Assembly (NCBI GenBank): GCA_965213775.1
Contig: CBDCAC010000005.1
Location: forward strand, 496,001-560,000
Direction of reading: 5' to 3'
DNA: 64,000 bases
Source: Lichenicoccus sp965213775
GTDB lineage: Bacteria > Pseudomonadota > Alphaproteobacteria > Acetobacterales > Acetobacteraceae
The translations under genes were made by a program, and so were the position numbers. The notes under the pieces were generated by a model. The model worked only from the letters and a program-made list of their open reading frames with translations, did not search any database and was not told the origin of the DNA. Below, one piece after another: positions 15,706 through 25,265 of this stretch (positions are counted from its first letter, which is position 1; each line of letters opens with the position of its first letter).

Positions 15706-17280
15706 CTAGCGCGAGCCCTGCGCCTCGGCGCGCGCCAGCGTCGAATGGCGCATGCCGTAGCCGACGTAGGTCGCCGCCCCCAGCAGCGCATAGACCAGCA
15801 GCAGCAGCGCCGGCACCGGGTTGCCGTGGAACAGCGCGACGGTCAGGTCGATCAGCAGCGGTGCCGCCATGATCACGCAGAACATGATCCCCAGCGCCGG
15901 CACCGTGCCGATCCACACGCCGCGGATGCGCAGGCCGCCGAGCGGCACCCGGAACGGCGCGATCAGGTCGGGCCGCGCGTTGCGCTGCCAGATCACGGTG
16001 AAGCTGACGATGCCGAAGGCGACCGTGGTGCCGAGGCTGACCAGGTCGCTGATGATGTCGATCGGCAGGGTCGCGGCGGCGGCGGCGGTGGCGACGCCGA
16101 CCAGGATGGTGCCGAGCCAGGGGGTGCGGAAGCGCGGATGCAGCCGGTGGAACAGCTTCGGCAGCAGGCCGTCGCGCGACATCGTGTAGAAGATCCGCGA
16201 CTGGCCGTACAGCAGCACCAGCATCACCGAGCACAGGCCGGTCACCGCGCCGATCTTGATCAGTAGCGCCAGCCAGGGCCGGTGCATGGCATCGACCGCG
16301 ATCGCCAGCGGGTCCGGCACGCCGAGCTCCCGGTAGGGGACGATGCCGGTGAGCACGGCCGCGACCACGACGTAGGTCACGGTGCAGATCGCCAGCGAGC
16401 CGAGGATGCCGATCGGCACGTCGCGCCTCGGGTTGCGCGCCTCGGCGGCGGCGCAGGACACCGCCTCGAAGCCGACATAGGCGAAGAAGATCACCGAAGC
16501 CGCGCGGAAGATGCCCGGCACGCCGAAGCGGAACCCGCCGGCGCTGGCGGGAATGAACGGCGTCCAGTTCGACGTGTGCACCGCACCGACGCCGAAGGCC
16601 ACGAACACCACCAGCACCGAGACCTTGATCACCACGATGACGCTGTTGACGGTGGCGGATTCCGTCACCCCGATCACCAGGATCGCCGTCACCAGCAGGC
16701 TGGCGAAGGCCGCCACCAGGTCCAGGCCACCGCTCCAGACCAGGGTGGTGCCGCCGGCAGCGCCCTGGGCGGTCTCGATCAGCGGGCTGTGCAGCAGTGC
16801 CGGCACGTGCACGCCGAAATCGGCGAGCAGGCTGGTGGCGTAGCCTGAGAAGCCGGCCGCCACCGCCGCCGTCGAGATGCCGTACTCCAGCAGCAGCAGC
16901 CATCCGGTGACCCAGGCGAACACCTCGCCCACGGCGACGTAGGCGTAGGTGTAGGCCGAGCCGCTGACCGGCATCACCGAGGCCAGCTCGCCGTACGACA
17001 GGGCGGTGAAGGCGCAGGCCAGGCCCGCCAGCAGGAACGAGAGCAGCACCGCGGGCCCGGCGTAATGCGCCGCGGCACTGCCGGTCATCACGTAGATGCC
17101 GGCGCCGATCGTCGAGCCGACGCCGAGCATGGTCAGGTTCAGCGGACCCAGCGTCCGCTTCAGCCCATGCGAGGCGATCTCCGCCTCGACGTCGGAGATC
17201 GGCTTGCGCAGCATCAGCTGGCGGCCCTGACCTGCGGATGCCGGCCGGTCGCCGGGTTGTAGGTTCTGCATACGGCCCAT
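15706..17280 (-). CDS. APC-family amino acid permease, cationic amino acid transporter type
   Basis: 524 residues with about 12-14 hydrophobic helices. The family signature VGSTIGAGIYVMTG (about 52-65) forms the substrate-binding unwound part of helix 1. YVGFEAVSCAAAEARNPRRD (about 270-290) is the other hallmark of the CAT/YfnA subgroup. Predicted inner-membrane amino acid uptake; lysine is suggested only by the neighbouring amaB gene, with which it shares direction and a 73-base gap. Starts at 17280, 17271 or 17214 are all possible. Confidence 0.9.
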   Translation of the reverse strand: MGRMQNLQPGDRPASAGQGRQLMLRKPISDVEAEIASHGLKRTLGPLNLTMLGVGSTIGAGIYVMTGSAAAHYAGPAVLLSFLLAGLACAFTALSYGELASVMPVSGSAYTYAYVAVGEVFAWVTGWLLLLEYGISTAAVAAGFSGYATSLLADFGVHVPALLHSPLIETAQGAAGGTTLVWSGGLDLVAAFASLLVTAILVIGVTESATVNSVIVVIKVSVLVVFVAFGVGAVHTSNWTPFIPASAGGFRFGVPGIFRAASVIFFAYVGFEAVSCAAAEARNPRRDVPIGILGSLAICTVTYVVVAAVLTGIVPYRELGVPDPLAIAVDAMHRPWLALLIKIGAVTGLCSVMLVLLYGQSRIFYTMSRDGLLPKLFHRLHPRFRTPWLGTILVGVATAAAAATLPIDIISDLVSLGTTVAFGIVSFTVIWQRNARPDLIAPFRVPLGGLRIRGVWIGTVPALGIMFCVIMAAPLLIDLTVALFHGNPVPALLLLVYALLGAATYVGYGMRHSTLARAEAQGSR

Positions 17281-17411
17281 GCATCAACGGTATGGACCGC
17301 CGGTCGTGCAGGTCAAGTACGGCCCGGCAGGGGCGGTCGCGTCCGCATCGGGGTGGCCGCGAGGCGGCAAAGCTGCTTTGCTAACGAAATGATAGCGAGG
17401 CGGAACAGAGC

Positions 17412-18326
17412 GTGACCCGGGCCGCGGATCCGGGGCGGTCGGACGCGCCAGCCCGGGCGCCGCTGGCCGTCGTCACCATGGTCTATGACGAGCCGATCTT
17501 CCTGCCGCTCTGGGTGCGGCACTACTGCGCCCAGGTGGCGCCCGGGCATCTCTACGTCGTCGATCACGGCTCCGACGACGGCAGCACCGATCCGGCTCGG
17601 CTGGTCGCCGGCCTGAACGTCGTGCGCATTCCGCGCTCGCCGCAGGATGACGACCGGCGCTGCCGCTTCATCTCGGATTTCTGCGCCGCACTGCTGAGCT
17701 GGTACGAGAGCGTGATCTACGTCGACGTCGACGAGATCCTGGTCGCCGACCCGGCACTGCACGCCTCGCTCGCCGACTATGCCGCCGCCCTGGATCCGCA
17801 GGCAGTGATCGCGGCGATCGGGCTCGACGTGGTGCACAGCCCCGACGACGAACCGGCGCTGGACTGGAGCCGGCCGGTCAGCCTGCAGCGGCACTGGCTG
17901 CGCTTCACCTCGGCGATGTGCAAGCCGGTGCTGATCCGCCGTCCGGTGCGATGGGCGCCGGGCTTCCACAACATCGACGCGCCGCCGCGCTTCGACGAGC
18001 TGTTCCTGTTCCACCTGCGCTACGCCGACCTGCAGTCCGGACTGACGCGGCTGACGCGTACGCGCCGTCAGGCCTGGATCTCGGCCGAGGCCGGATCACA
18101 CCAGCGCATGGCCGACACCGCCTGGCGGGACATGCTGCTCGGCATGGCGGCGCTGCCGCGACAGGCGAACCGGACGCTCGGGCTGGACGATCCGGCGCTG
18201 CGCAGCTGGCTGGCCCGCGTCGTGCAGAGTGCGGCGACACGCGAGCACGAGCTCTACCGGATCGACCTGCACCTGAGCGGCGATGCGCTGTGGCGGCTGC
18301 CGGAGCGCTTCCGCGGCGGCTTCTGA
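17412..18326 (+). CDS. GT2-like glycosyltransferase
   Basis: 304 residues from GTG 17412. The N-terminal part fits a GT-A glycosyltransferase of the family 2/92 kind: LAVVTMVYDEPIFLPLWVRH, DHGSDDGSTD (about 54-63) and the DxD-like YVDVDEIL (about 101-108). The C-terminal half keeps HNIDAPPRF and an Arg-rich helix. The donor and acceptor sugars are unknown. No polysaccharide genes are adjacent, so it stands alone between the permease and a small exported protein. Confidence 0.75.
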   Translation: MTRAADPGRSDAPARAPLAVVTMVYDEPIFLPLWVRHYCAQVAPGHLYVVDHGSDDGSTDPARLVAGLNVVRIPRSPQDDDRRCRFISDFCAALLSWYESVIYVDVDEILVADPALHASLADYAAALDPQAVIAAIGLDVVHSPDDEPALDWSRPVSLQRHWLRFTSAMCKPVLIRRPVRWAPGFHNIDAPPRFDELFLFHLRYADLQSGLTRLTRTRRQAWISAEAGSHQRMADTAWRDMLLGMAALPRQANRTLGLDDPALRSWLARVVQSAATREHELYRIDLHLSGDALWRLPERFRGGF

Positions 18327-18403
18327 GTGGAGCATCCCGGCCCGATCGCAACCGGACCCCACCGGGTTCGTTGCTGCAGCAGGGACAGGACGGGAATGCT
18401 GGG

Positions 18404-18709
18404 ATGACCGGTGAGATCCGATCGTGGCGGCCAGCGGGACAGGATAGGCGCCAGGGCGTCACGGCGCGGTTCGGGGTCTGCCTGCTCGTGGCGGCACTCT
18501 TGCCCGGCGGCGCGGCGCGAGCGCAGGCCACGGATGCGGTACCGCGTCCGCCGGCAGCCGTCGGCACGGACGGCGTCGTGCGGCCGCCCGCGCAGATCGA
18601 TCCGGGCATGGCGCGCGCAGCGCCGAGCCTGCCGCCTCGCAGCACGCCGGTGCTGCACCCGCGCACGCGAAGCCACGGCGTGCGGATCGTCCCGAAGCGG
18701 GCCGAATAG
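18404..18709 (+). CDS. small exported proline-rich protein, unknown function
   Basis: 101 residues. An N-terminal basic stretch is followed by a hydrophobic core GVCLLVAALLPGGAARA that looks like a long signal peptide with cleavage near ARAQA. The mature part is about 60 residues, rich in Pro, Arg and Ala, without Cys. No family recognised. 77 bases after the glycosyltransferase on the same strand. Confidence 0.55.
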   Translation: MTGEIRSWRPAGQDRRQGVTARFGVCLLVAALLPGGAARAQATDAVPRPPAAVGTDGVVRPPAQIDPGMARAAPSLPPRSTPVLHPRTRSHGVRIVPKRAE

Positions 18710-18739
18710 CGCCCAGGGAGGTGCTCCGGGCGGCGCGGA

Positions 18740-19279
18740 CTATTTCAGCCGCTTCTTCGCGGCCGGCTTCAGCGTCGGCTTGGCCGAAGCCTTGTCCGAC
18801 GTTGTGGCCGGCGCCGCCTGCTTTGCCGGGGGCGCCGGCTCGGCCGCCGGCTCGGCCGATTGGGCCTTCGCCTTCAGGGCGGGCTTGGCAGGCAGCTTCT
18901 CCGCCGCCGTCGCGCTGCCCGCGTGGGGAATGTCGGAGACCCGCTCCGGCGCCGCCACCGCCGCGCGTGCGGTGCGTCTCGCCTTCGGCGTCGGGTCGAC
19001 CTCGCCCTGGTCGGCCAGGCGATCTGGGAACTCGCCGAGATTCTCCTGCAGGAAGGCCTCCTCGACCGGCTCGGACCGGCTCGGATCCAGCCCCGCCGCC
19101 TCGGGGTTCACCAGCTGGCCGGCGCCGGCGGAGTCCCGCATCGCGACCAGCTCGCGGGCGCGCTCCCAGTACTCGTCGTGACGTCCGTGCGGACGGCCCT
19201 CGTCGTTCCAGAGATGGTAGGCACGTTCGCGGATGCGATGATCCCGTTCGCTGTCGTCTTCCAGGGGATTTGCGGACAT
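18740..19279 (-). CDS. DUF2934 domain protein with Ala/Lys/Pro-rich tail
   Basis: 179 residues from ATG 19279. The first 40 residues contain a DUF2934 motif (IRERAYHLWNDEGRPHGRHD then EYWERARELV), common in rhizobia and acetic acid bacteria, of unknown role. From about residue 95 the chain is low-complexity, with AAPERV, KPALKAKA and KPTLKPAAKKRLK, and a basic C-terminus like those of nucleic-acid-associated proteins. Divergent from msrA. Confidence 0.75.
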   Translation of the reverse strand: MSANPLEDDSERDHRIRERAYHLWNDEGRPHGRHDEYWERARELVAMRDSAGAGQLVNPEAAGLDPSRSEPVEEAFLQENLGEFPDRLADQGEVDPTPKARRTARAAVAAPERVSDIPHAGSATAAEKLPAKPALKAKAQSAEPAAEPAPPAKQAAPATTSDKASAKPTLKPAAKKRLK

Positions 19280-19421
19280 CGAAATCGTTCTCCAGCTCCG
19301 TGATGCAGCGCCCGACCGAGCGGCGCGGTTCCCATTCCCAGTCACCAGATAGAAACTCGTCAAGGTCTTTCCGGCGGCCCGATCATCGCCATCTGAACTG
19401 CACGATCTCGAGGAGGACGTC

Positions 19422-19961
19422 ATGGCGCAGGCGATTCTGGGTGGCGGATGCTTCTGGTGTCTGGAGGCGGTGTACGACGATCTGGGCGGCGTCACCGAGG
19501 TGCTGTCCGGCTATGCCGGCGGCCGCACCGAGCGTCCCAGCTACGAGCAGGTCTGCTCGGGCACCACCGGCCATGCCGAGGTGGTGCGGGTGACGTACGA
19601 CCCGGCGACCCTCTCCTATGCCGACCTGCTGCGGATCTTCTTCACCATCCATGATCCCACCACCCCGAACCAGCAGGGCGCGGATGTCGGCACCCAGTAT
19701 CGCTCGGTGATCTTCGTCGCCAGCGACCAGGAGCGTCGCGACGCCGAGGCGGTGCGCGCCGAGATCGAGGCCGCCGCGATCTGGGATCGGCCGATCGTCA
19801 CCGAGATCGCCGCGCTGCCGGCGTTCTATCCGGCCGAGCCCGAGCATCACGACTACTTCGCCCGTTACCCCTATGCCGGCTACTGCCGCGCGGTGATCGC
19901 GCCGAAGGTGTCGAAGTTCCGCAAGCAGTTCGCCGGTCGTCTGAAGCAGGGGGCCGCCTGA
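19422..19961 (+). CDS. msrA: peptide methionine-(S)-S-oxide reductase MsrA
   Basis: 179 residues, cytoplasmic (no signal peptide). Repairs the S-epimer of oxidised methionine with thioredoxin. The catalytic motif GGGCFWCLEAVY is at the extreme N-terminus, with family motifs SGYAGGRTERPSYEQVCSGT and IFFTIHDPTTPNQQGADVGT. AGGAGGAC before ATG 19422 is a strong ribosome-binding site. Single gene. Confidence 0.96.
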   Translation: MAQAILGGGCFWCLEAVYDDLGGVTEVLSGYAGGRTERPSYEQVCSGTTGHAEVVRVTYDPATLSYADLLRIFFTIHDPTTPNQQGADVGTQYRSVIFVASDQERRDAEAVRAEIEAAAIWDRPIVTEIAALPAFYPAEPEHHDYFARYPYAGYCRAVIAPKVSKFRKQFAGRLKQGAA

Positions 19962-20118
19962 AGCAGGGCGCCCGCTAGCCCGGCGCCTGCCCGCGGGACA
20001 CCGCGGGCGTCTGCGGACTGGCCAAATGGCGCAGTTCCTGGCAGGAAGCGGCCGCAGGGCCTTGCCGCCGTGCCCGACGGGCGCGAGCGGCGAGCGCTCT
20101 CATCCGGAGCATCGCGCC

Positions 20119-21267
20119 ATGAGCTACCGTCCGTATCAGCAGGTCGACCGCCGCAAGTCGCGCCAGATCCATGTCGGCCGGGTGCCGGTCGGGGGCGACG
20201 CGCCGATCACCGTGCAGACCATGACCAACACGCTGACCACGGACGCCGCGGCGACGATCGCGCAGATCCGGCTGTCCGAGCTCGCCGGAGTCGATATCGT
20301 GCGGGTCTCCTGTCCCGACGAGGAGAGCACTGCGGCACTCGCCGAGATCGTGCGCGAGGTCAACGTGCCGATCGTCGCCGACATCCACTTCCACTACAAG
20401 CGCGCCATCGAGGCGGCGCGCGCCGGTGCCGCCTGCCTGCGGATCAACCCCGGCAACATCGGCAGCGCTGAGCGTGTGCGCGAGGTGGTGCGGGCGGCGC
20501 GCGAGCATCGCTGCTCGATCCGGATCGGCGTCAATGCCGGCTCGCTGGAGCGCCACCTGCTGGAGAAGTACGGCGAGCCGAACCCCGACGCCTTGGTCGA
20601 GAGCGCGCTGGAGCACGCCAAGATCCTGCAGGACCACGACTTCCACGAGTTCAAGATCAGCGTGAAGGCGTCGGACGTGTTCCTCGCCGTCGCCGCCTAT
20701 CAGCAGCTCGCCGAGGTCTGCGACCATCCGTTGCATATCGGCATCACCGAGGCGGGGGGAAAGCGCGCCGGCACGGTGAAGTCCTCGATCGGGCTGGGCT
20801 CGCTGCTGTGGGCCGGCATCGGCGATACGCTGCGGGTCTCGCTGTCGGCGGAGCCGGAGGAGGAGGTGCATGTCGGCTGGGACATCCTGAAGTCGCTCGG
20901 CCTGCGCCATCGCGGCGTGAAGATCATCTCCTGTCCGTCCTGCGCGCGGCAGGGCTTCAACGTGATCGCGACCGTCGCCACCCTGGAGGAGCGTCTCGCC
21001 CATATCGAGACGCCGCTGACGCTGTCGATCATCGGCTGCGTCGTCAACGGGCCCGGCGAGGCGCTGATGACCGATATCGGCGTCACCGGCGGCGGCTCCG
21101 GCCGGCACATGGTGTATGCCGCCGGCAGGCAGGACCACACCATGCCGGCGGAGCGCATGGTCGAACACATCGTCGAGCTGGTCGAGCATAAGGCGGCGCA
21201 GTTCCAGGCCGAGACGGATGCGAAGAAGCTGGCCGAGCTGGCCGCCGACGGGCTGGCCGCCGAGTAG
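20119..21267 (+). CDS. ispG: 4-hydroxy-3-methylbut-2-enyl diphosphate synthase (IspG/GcpE)
   Basis: 382 residues from ATG 20119. Penultimate step of the MEP isoprenoid pathway: reduces methylerythritol cyclodiphosphate to HMBPP with a [4Fe-4S] cluster. The cluster cysteines are in CPSCARQGF (about 274-282) and GCVVNGPGE (about 308-316); the TIM-barrel motifs PITVQTMTNT and NPGNIG are intact. An upstream in-frame stretch to 20026 lacks family similarity. hisS follows after 37 bases, so the two are likely co-transcribed. Bases 19962-20118 show no other feature. Confidence 0.96.
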   Translation: MSYRPYQQVDRRKSRQIHVGRVPVGGDAPITVQTMTNTLTTDAAATIAQIRLSELAGVDIVRVSCPDEESTAALAEIVREVNVPIVADIHFHYKRAIEAARAGAACLRINPGNIGSAERVREVVRAAREHRCSIRIGVNAGSLERHLLEKYGEPNPDALVESALEHAKILQDHDFHEFKISVKASDVFLAVAAYQQLAEVCDHPLHIGITEAGGKRAGTVKSSIGLGSLLWAGIGDTLRVSLSAEPEEEVHVGWDILKSLGLRHRGVKIISCPSCARQGFNVIATVATLEERLAHIETPLTLSIIGCVVNGPGEALMTDIGVTGGGSGRHMVYAAGRQDHTMPAERMVEHIVELVEHKAAQFQAETDAKKLAELAADGLAAE

Positions 21268-21304
21268 CCAGCGCCCGACGCCGGCGCCAGCCTAGGAACA
21301 TCAG

Positions 21305-22549
21305 TTGGACGCATTGCAGCCGGTGCGCGGCACACGGGACCTGATCGGCGAGGAGCAGCGTCGCCACGCGCACGTCGTCGCGACCGCGCGACGCGTCGCC
21401 GGCCTGTACGGCTTCGACGAATGGGCGACCCCGATCTTCGAGGATACGCGGGTGTTCTCGCGCACCCTCGGCGAGACCTCGGACGTGGTCACCAAGGAGA
21501 TGTACAGCTTCGCCGACCGCGGCGGCGACTCCATCACCCTGCGTCCGGAGGGCACGGCGTCGATCTGCCGGGCGCTGGTCAGCAATGGCCTGACCCAGTC
21601 GCTGCCGCAGAAAGTGTTCTACGCCGGTCCGATGTTCCGCTACGAGCGGCCGCAGAAGGGCCGCTACCGGCAGTTCCACCAGATCGGCGCCGAGCTGATC
21701 GGCGTCGCTGAGCCGCTCGCCGACGCCGAGACGATCGCGCTCGGCCGCGACGTGCTGGCGGCACTCGGCGTCGAAAGCGCGACGGTGCTGGAGCTCAACA
21801 CGCTGGGCGACGCGCAGAGCCGGCAGGCCTGGCGTGACGGGCTGGTGGGCTATTTCCACGAGGTGCGCGGGCAGCTCTCCGAGGAGAGCCAGTCGCGGCT
21901 GCAGCGCAACCCGCTGCGCATCCTGGACAGCAAGGCGGCCTGCGACCGCGCGCTGGTCGAGGCGGCGCCGACCATCGCGGGCTACCTGACGCCGTCGGCG
22001 CGCGGCTTCTGGCACGCGCTGCGCCGCGCGCTCGACGGCTTCGGGGTCGGCTTCCGCGAGAACCCGCGCATCGTACGCGGCCTGGACTATTACAGCCACA
22101 CCGCCTTCGAGTTCACGACCGAGCGTCTCGGCGCGCAGGGTACGGTGCTGGCCGGCGGACGCTATGACGGGCTGGTCGCGGAGATGGGCGGCCCGGCGAC
22201 CCCGGCGATCGGCTGGGCCGGCGGCATCGAGCGGCTGTGCCTGCTGCTGGCGGGCGCGCCGCCGCCGCCGCCGACGGTGGCCGTGGTGCCGATGGGGGAG
22301 GCTGCTGAGGCGGCCGCGATCGGGCTGCTGCAGAGCTTGCGCGCCGCCGGGCTGCGCGCCGAGATGGCCTATCGCGGCAATCTCAAGCGCCGTCTGGAGC
22401 GCGCCAACAGGATCGGCGCGTCGTTCGCGGTCCTGCTCGGCGAGGACGAGCTCGCCCGCGGCAGCGCCCAGCTCAAGGACCTGGCACGGGGCACGCAGTG
22501 CGAGGTCGCCCTCGACCGGCTGGCGGCGCACCTGCTCGGGACCCCATGA
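21305..22549 (+). CDS. hisS: histidyl-tRNA synthetase
   Basis: 414 residues, TTG start at 21305 (TTG GAC GCA). Class II synthetase: motif 1 region around TPIFEDTRVF, motif 2 FRYERPQKGRYRQFHQIGAE (about 115-134), the histidine-specific motif RGLDYYSHTAFEF (about 259-271) and motif 3 GWAGGIERLC. A C-terminal anticodon domain follows. The stop overlaps the prfA start by four bases (ATGA). Confidence 0.96.
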   Translation: MDALQPVRGTRDLIGEEQRRHAHVVATARRVAGLYGFDEWATPIFEDTRVFSRTLGETSDVVTKEMYSFADRGGDSITLRPEGTASICRALVSNGLTQSLPQKVFYAGPMFRYERPQKGRYRQFHQIGAELIGVAEPLADAETIALGRDVLAALGVESATVLELNTLGDAQSRQAWRDGLVGYFHEVRGQLSEESQSRLQRNPLRILDSKAACDRALVEAAPTIAGYLTPSARGFWHALRRALDGFGVGFRENPRIVRGLDYYSHTAFEFTTERLGAQGTVLAGGRYDGLVAEMGGPATPAIGWAGGIERLCLLLAGAPPPPPTVAVVPMGEAAEAAAIGLLQSLRAAGLRAEMAYRGNLKRRLERANRIGASFAVLLGEDELARGSAQLKDLARGTQCEVALDRLAAHLLGTP

Positions 22550-23604
22550 ACTTCGAGCATCGGCTGGACCGCATCGTCGCGCGCTCCGACGAGCTGCGCG
22601 ACCAGCTCTCCTCGGGCCTGGCCGGCGAGGCGTTCAACCGCGCCTCGCGCGAGTTCGCCGATCTCGGCGCGGTGGTCGCGCGCATCAACGAGCTGCGCGC
22701 CGCCGAGGCCGAGGAACGCCAGGCGGCGGCGCTGCTGGAGGATCCGGAGATGCGCGAGCTGGCCCAGGCCGAGCTCGCGAGCCTGCACGAGCGCCTGCCC
22801 GGGCTGCGCCAGGAGATCCGCCTGGCGATGCTGCCGCGCGACGAGGCCGACGCCCGCAGCGCCATCCTGGAGCTGCGTCCCGCCGCCGGCGGCGACGAGG
22901 CGGGGCTGTTCGCGGCCGAGCTGTTCGATGCGTATCGGCGCTACGCCGAAGGGCGCGGCTGGCGCTTCGAGCTGCTGGAGTATGACGAGAGCGAACTCGG
23001 CGGGCTGCGCGAGGGCATCGCCACCATCAACGGGCACAACGTGTTCGCACGGCTGAAATACGAATCCGGCGTGCACCGGGTGCAGCGCGTGCCGACCACC
23101 GAGAGCCAGGGCCGGATCCACACCTCGACGGTGACGGTGGCGGTGCTGCCGGAAGCCGAGGAGGTCGACGTGACGGTCAGCGAGGCCGACCTGCGCATCG
23201 ACGTCTATCGCGCCTCCGGTGCGGGCGGCCAGCATGTCAACAAGACCGAGAGTGCGGTGCGCATCACCCACATGCCGAGCGGCATCGTGGTGGCGATGCA
23301 GGAGGAGCGCAGCCAGCACAAGAACCGGGCCAAGGCGATGAAGATCCTGCGCGCCCGCCTCTACGAGCGGCAGCGCGCGCAGCTGCACGAGACCCGCTCG
23401 GCGGACCGCAAGTCGCAGGTCGGCACCGGCGACCGCAGCGAGCGGATACGCACCTACAACTTCCCGCAGGGACGGGTGTCGGACCACCGCATCAACCTGA
23501 CGCTGCACAAGATCGACCGGGTGATGATGGGCGATTTCGACGAGTTCATCGACGCGCTGAGTGCTGAGGAGCAGGCGGCGCTGCTCGCTTCCGATGCGTC
23601 CTGA
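22546..23604 (+). CDS. prfA: peptide chain release factor 1
   Basis: 352 residues. Recognises UAA and UAG. The GGQ motif that triggers peptidyl-tRNA hydrolysis is in ASGAGGQHVNKTES (about 222-235). The codon-recognition tripeptide region is RVPTTESQG, with PxT as in RF1. Translationally coupled to hisS by the ATGA overlap. prmC, which methylates this GGQ glutamine, lies 500 bases downstream but is separated by an opposite-strand gene. Confidence 0.97.
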   Translation: MNFEHRLDRIVARSDELRDQLSSGLAGEAFNRASREFADLGAVVARINELRAAEAEERQAAALLEDPEMRELAQAELASLHERLPGLRQEIRLAMLPRDEADARSAILELRPAAGGDEAGLFAAELFDAYRRYAEGRGWRFELLEYDESELGGLREGIATINGHNVFARLKYESGVHRVQRVPTTESQGRIHTSTVTVAVLPEAEEVDVTVSEADLRIDVYRASGAGGQHVNKTESAVRITHMPSGIVVAMQEERSQHKNRAKAMKILRARLYERQRAQLHETRSADRKSQVGTGDRSERIRTYNFPQGRVSDHRINLTLHKIDRVMMGDFDEFIDALSAEEQAALLASDAS

Positions 23605-23616
23605 GCCGCCGGACAC

Positions 23617-24081
23617 TCAGGAAATCGAGGCGCGGCACAGTCCGGAGCGCGCGGCGGTGCTCTCGGCGGCGGCGGGATCGGCCGGATCGGCGAGATAGAA
23701 GCGGGTGAAGTCCGCAGCCCCCAGGGCCTCGAACCGGTGGCCGTTCGGGTCGTGCAGCAGGCCGGTGGCGTTCACCTCGTGGGTCTCGATCACGCCCTGG
23801 GCGTTGCGTACGGTGATGGCACCGCACAGCGCGTAGCCGTAGGCCTCGTGGCCCTGGCCGTCCCTGCGGTCCGGCACGGTGAGCGTCAGGTCGATCTGGC
23901 GCCGGGCGCCATCCAGCCGGAACGACGCCACCAGCTTCTCGTCGATGTAGAGTTCGGTCGCCTCGTCGAGCTCCGGCGCCGCGCGGCCGTCATGCACGGT
24001 GAAGCTCGCGCTCCGTCCCGGACCGGGCCAGGCGAGGATCGCCGCTGCCAGCAGCGTGGACGGGATCGCGGAGCGGGGCAT
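23617..24081 (-). CDS. exported hypothetical protein
   Basis: 154 residues with a signal peptide (STLLAAAILAWPGPGRSAS). The mature part reads as beta-strand-rich (VTVHD-like, LYIDEKLVASFRLD, IDLTLTVPD, ITVRNAQGVIETHEV). It has a single Cys pair, in ALCGAIT and SGLCRAS, that could form a disulfide. No family recognised. It is on the opposite strand between prfA and prmC, which many bacteria keep in one operon, and it is 20 bases from prmC in divergent orientation. Confidence 0.7.
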   Translation of the reverse strand: MPRSAIPSTLLAAAILAWPGPGRSASFTVHDGRAAPELDEATELYIDEKLVASFRLDGARRQIDLTLTVPDRRDGQGHEAYGYALCGAITVRNAQGVIETHEVNATGLLHDPNGHRFEALGAADFTRFYLADPADPAAAESTAARSGLCRASIS

Positions 24082-24101
24082 CGGCCGGAGGATAGGACGA
24101 G

Positions 24102-24983
24102 ATGGGGGCGCAGCACGAGGGTGTCGGGGCGTCGATCGGCGAGTTGATCTCGTGGGCGGAACGGCAGCTGGCCGACGCCGGCCTCACCTCGCCGCGTCGC
24201 GAGGCGCTGCGGCTGCTCGGGCACGCGCTCGGCGTCGAGGCGGGCGCGATGCGGCTGCGCGACCGCGGCGGCCGGGTCGCGCCGCCGGCGCAGGCCGCGT
24301 TCCGCGCCGCGGTCGGCCGCCGCGCGGCGCGCGAGCCGTTCGCCCGCATCACCGGCCGGCAGGGGTTCTGGACGCTCGAGCTCGGCGTGTCCGACGCCAC
24401 CCTGATCCCGCGCGGCGACAGCGAGTCGCTGATCGAGAGCCTGCTGGCGCTGCGGCCGGATCGCGGGCTGGGCCTGCGCATGCTGGATCTCGGCACCGGC
24501 ACCGGCTGCCTGCTGCTGGCGGCGCTGTCGGAGTATCCGCAGGCTTGGGGCGTCGGCGTCGATCGCGAGGCCGGCGCCTGCAGCCTCGCCGCCGCGAACG
24601 CGATGGCGGCGGGGCTGCGGTCGCGCAGCGCCTTCCTGTGCGGCTGCTGGGACGAGGCGCTGTCGCCCGTCGCGCTGGGCTTCGACTTGGTGCTGAGCAA
24701 CCCGCCCTATATCCGCACGCGCGACATCCCCGGCCTGATGCCGGAGGTCTCGCGCTTCGAGCCGCGGCCGGCGCTCGATGGCGGCGCCGACGGCCTCGAC
24801 GCCTACCGCGTCATCCTCTCGCGGCTCGGCGGTCTGCTGGCGGCGGATGGGCTCGCGATCATCGAGCTCGGCGCCGGTCAGATCGAGCCGGTGCGGATGA
24901 TCGCGCGCGCCGCCGGTCTTGCCACAGTCTCGGTGCGGGCCGATCTCGGCGGCGTGCCGCGCGCCCTGGCGCTGCGGCGGTAG
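24102..24983 (+). CDS. prmC: release factor glutamine methyltransferase PrmC/HemK
   Basis: 293 residues. SAM-dependent methyltransferase that N5-methylates the GGQ glutamine of RF1 and RF2. An N-terminal helical domain (1-80), the SAM loop DLGTGTGCLLLAAL (about 129-142) and the substrate motif SNPPYI (about 205-210) are clear. The activation region RPALDGGADGLDAYR is standard. Bases 24984-25265 (282 bases) before the DUF4167 gene show no recognisable element. Confidence 0.95.
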   Translation: MGAQHEGVGASIGELISWAERQLADAGLTSPRREALRLLGHALGVEAGAMRLRDRGGRVAPPAQAAFRAAVGRRAAREPFARITGRQGFWTLELGVSDATLIPRGDSESLIESLLALRPDRGLGLRMLDLGTGTGCLLLAALSEYPQAWGVGVDREAGACSLAAANAMAAGLRSRSAFLCGCWDEALSPVALGFDLVLSNPPYIRTRDIPGLMPEVSRFEPRPALDGGADGLDAYRVILSRLGGLLAADGLAIIELGAGQIEPVRMIARAAGLATVSVRADLGGVPRALALRR

Positions 24984-25265
24984 AAACCATTTGGCAGGGA
25001 TGCGGCGACGGGCTAGGCTTGAATCGCGCGACGGAACCGCCTGGAACGATCGAGTTCCGTACCGCCCGCCGGCGACCGGCCCGTGGGATCGTTGATCCCT
25101 TCCGGCATACCGGCACTTGGCCCAGGCAGGATCGTCGGTGTGTCAGCGGCCGGATCACGGAGTCGACGCCATCTTTCGGTGGATCTCGACGTCGCGGGGT
25201 GACGGCGCCCCAGGTGCCCGGACGATGCCGGGCGATGCCAATCAGGAAAGTGCTTCGACAGACTG

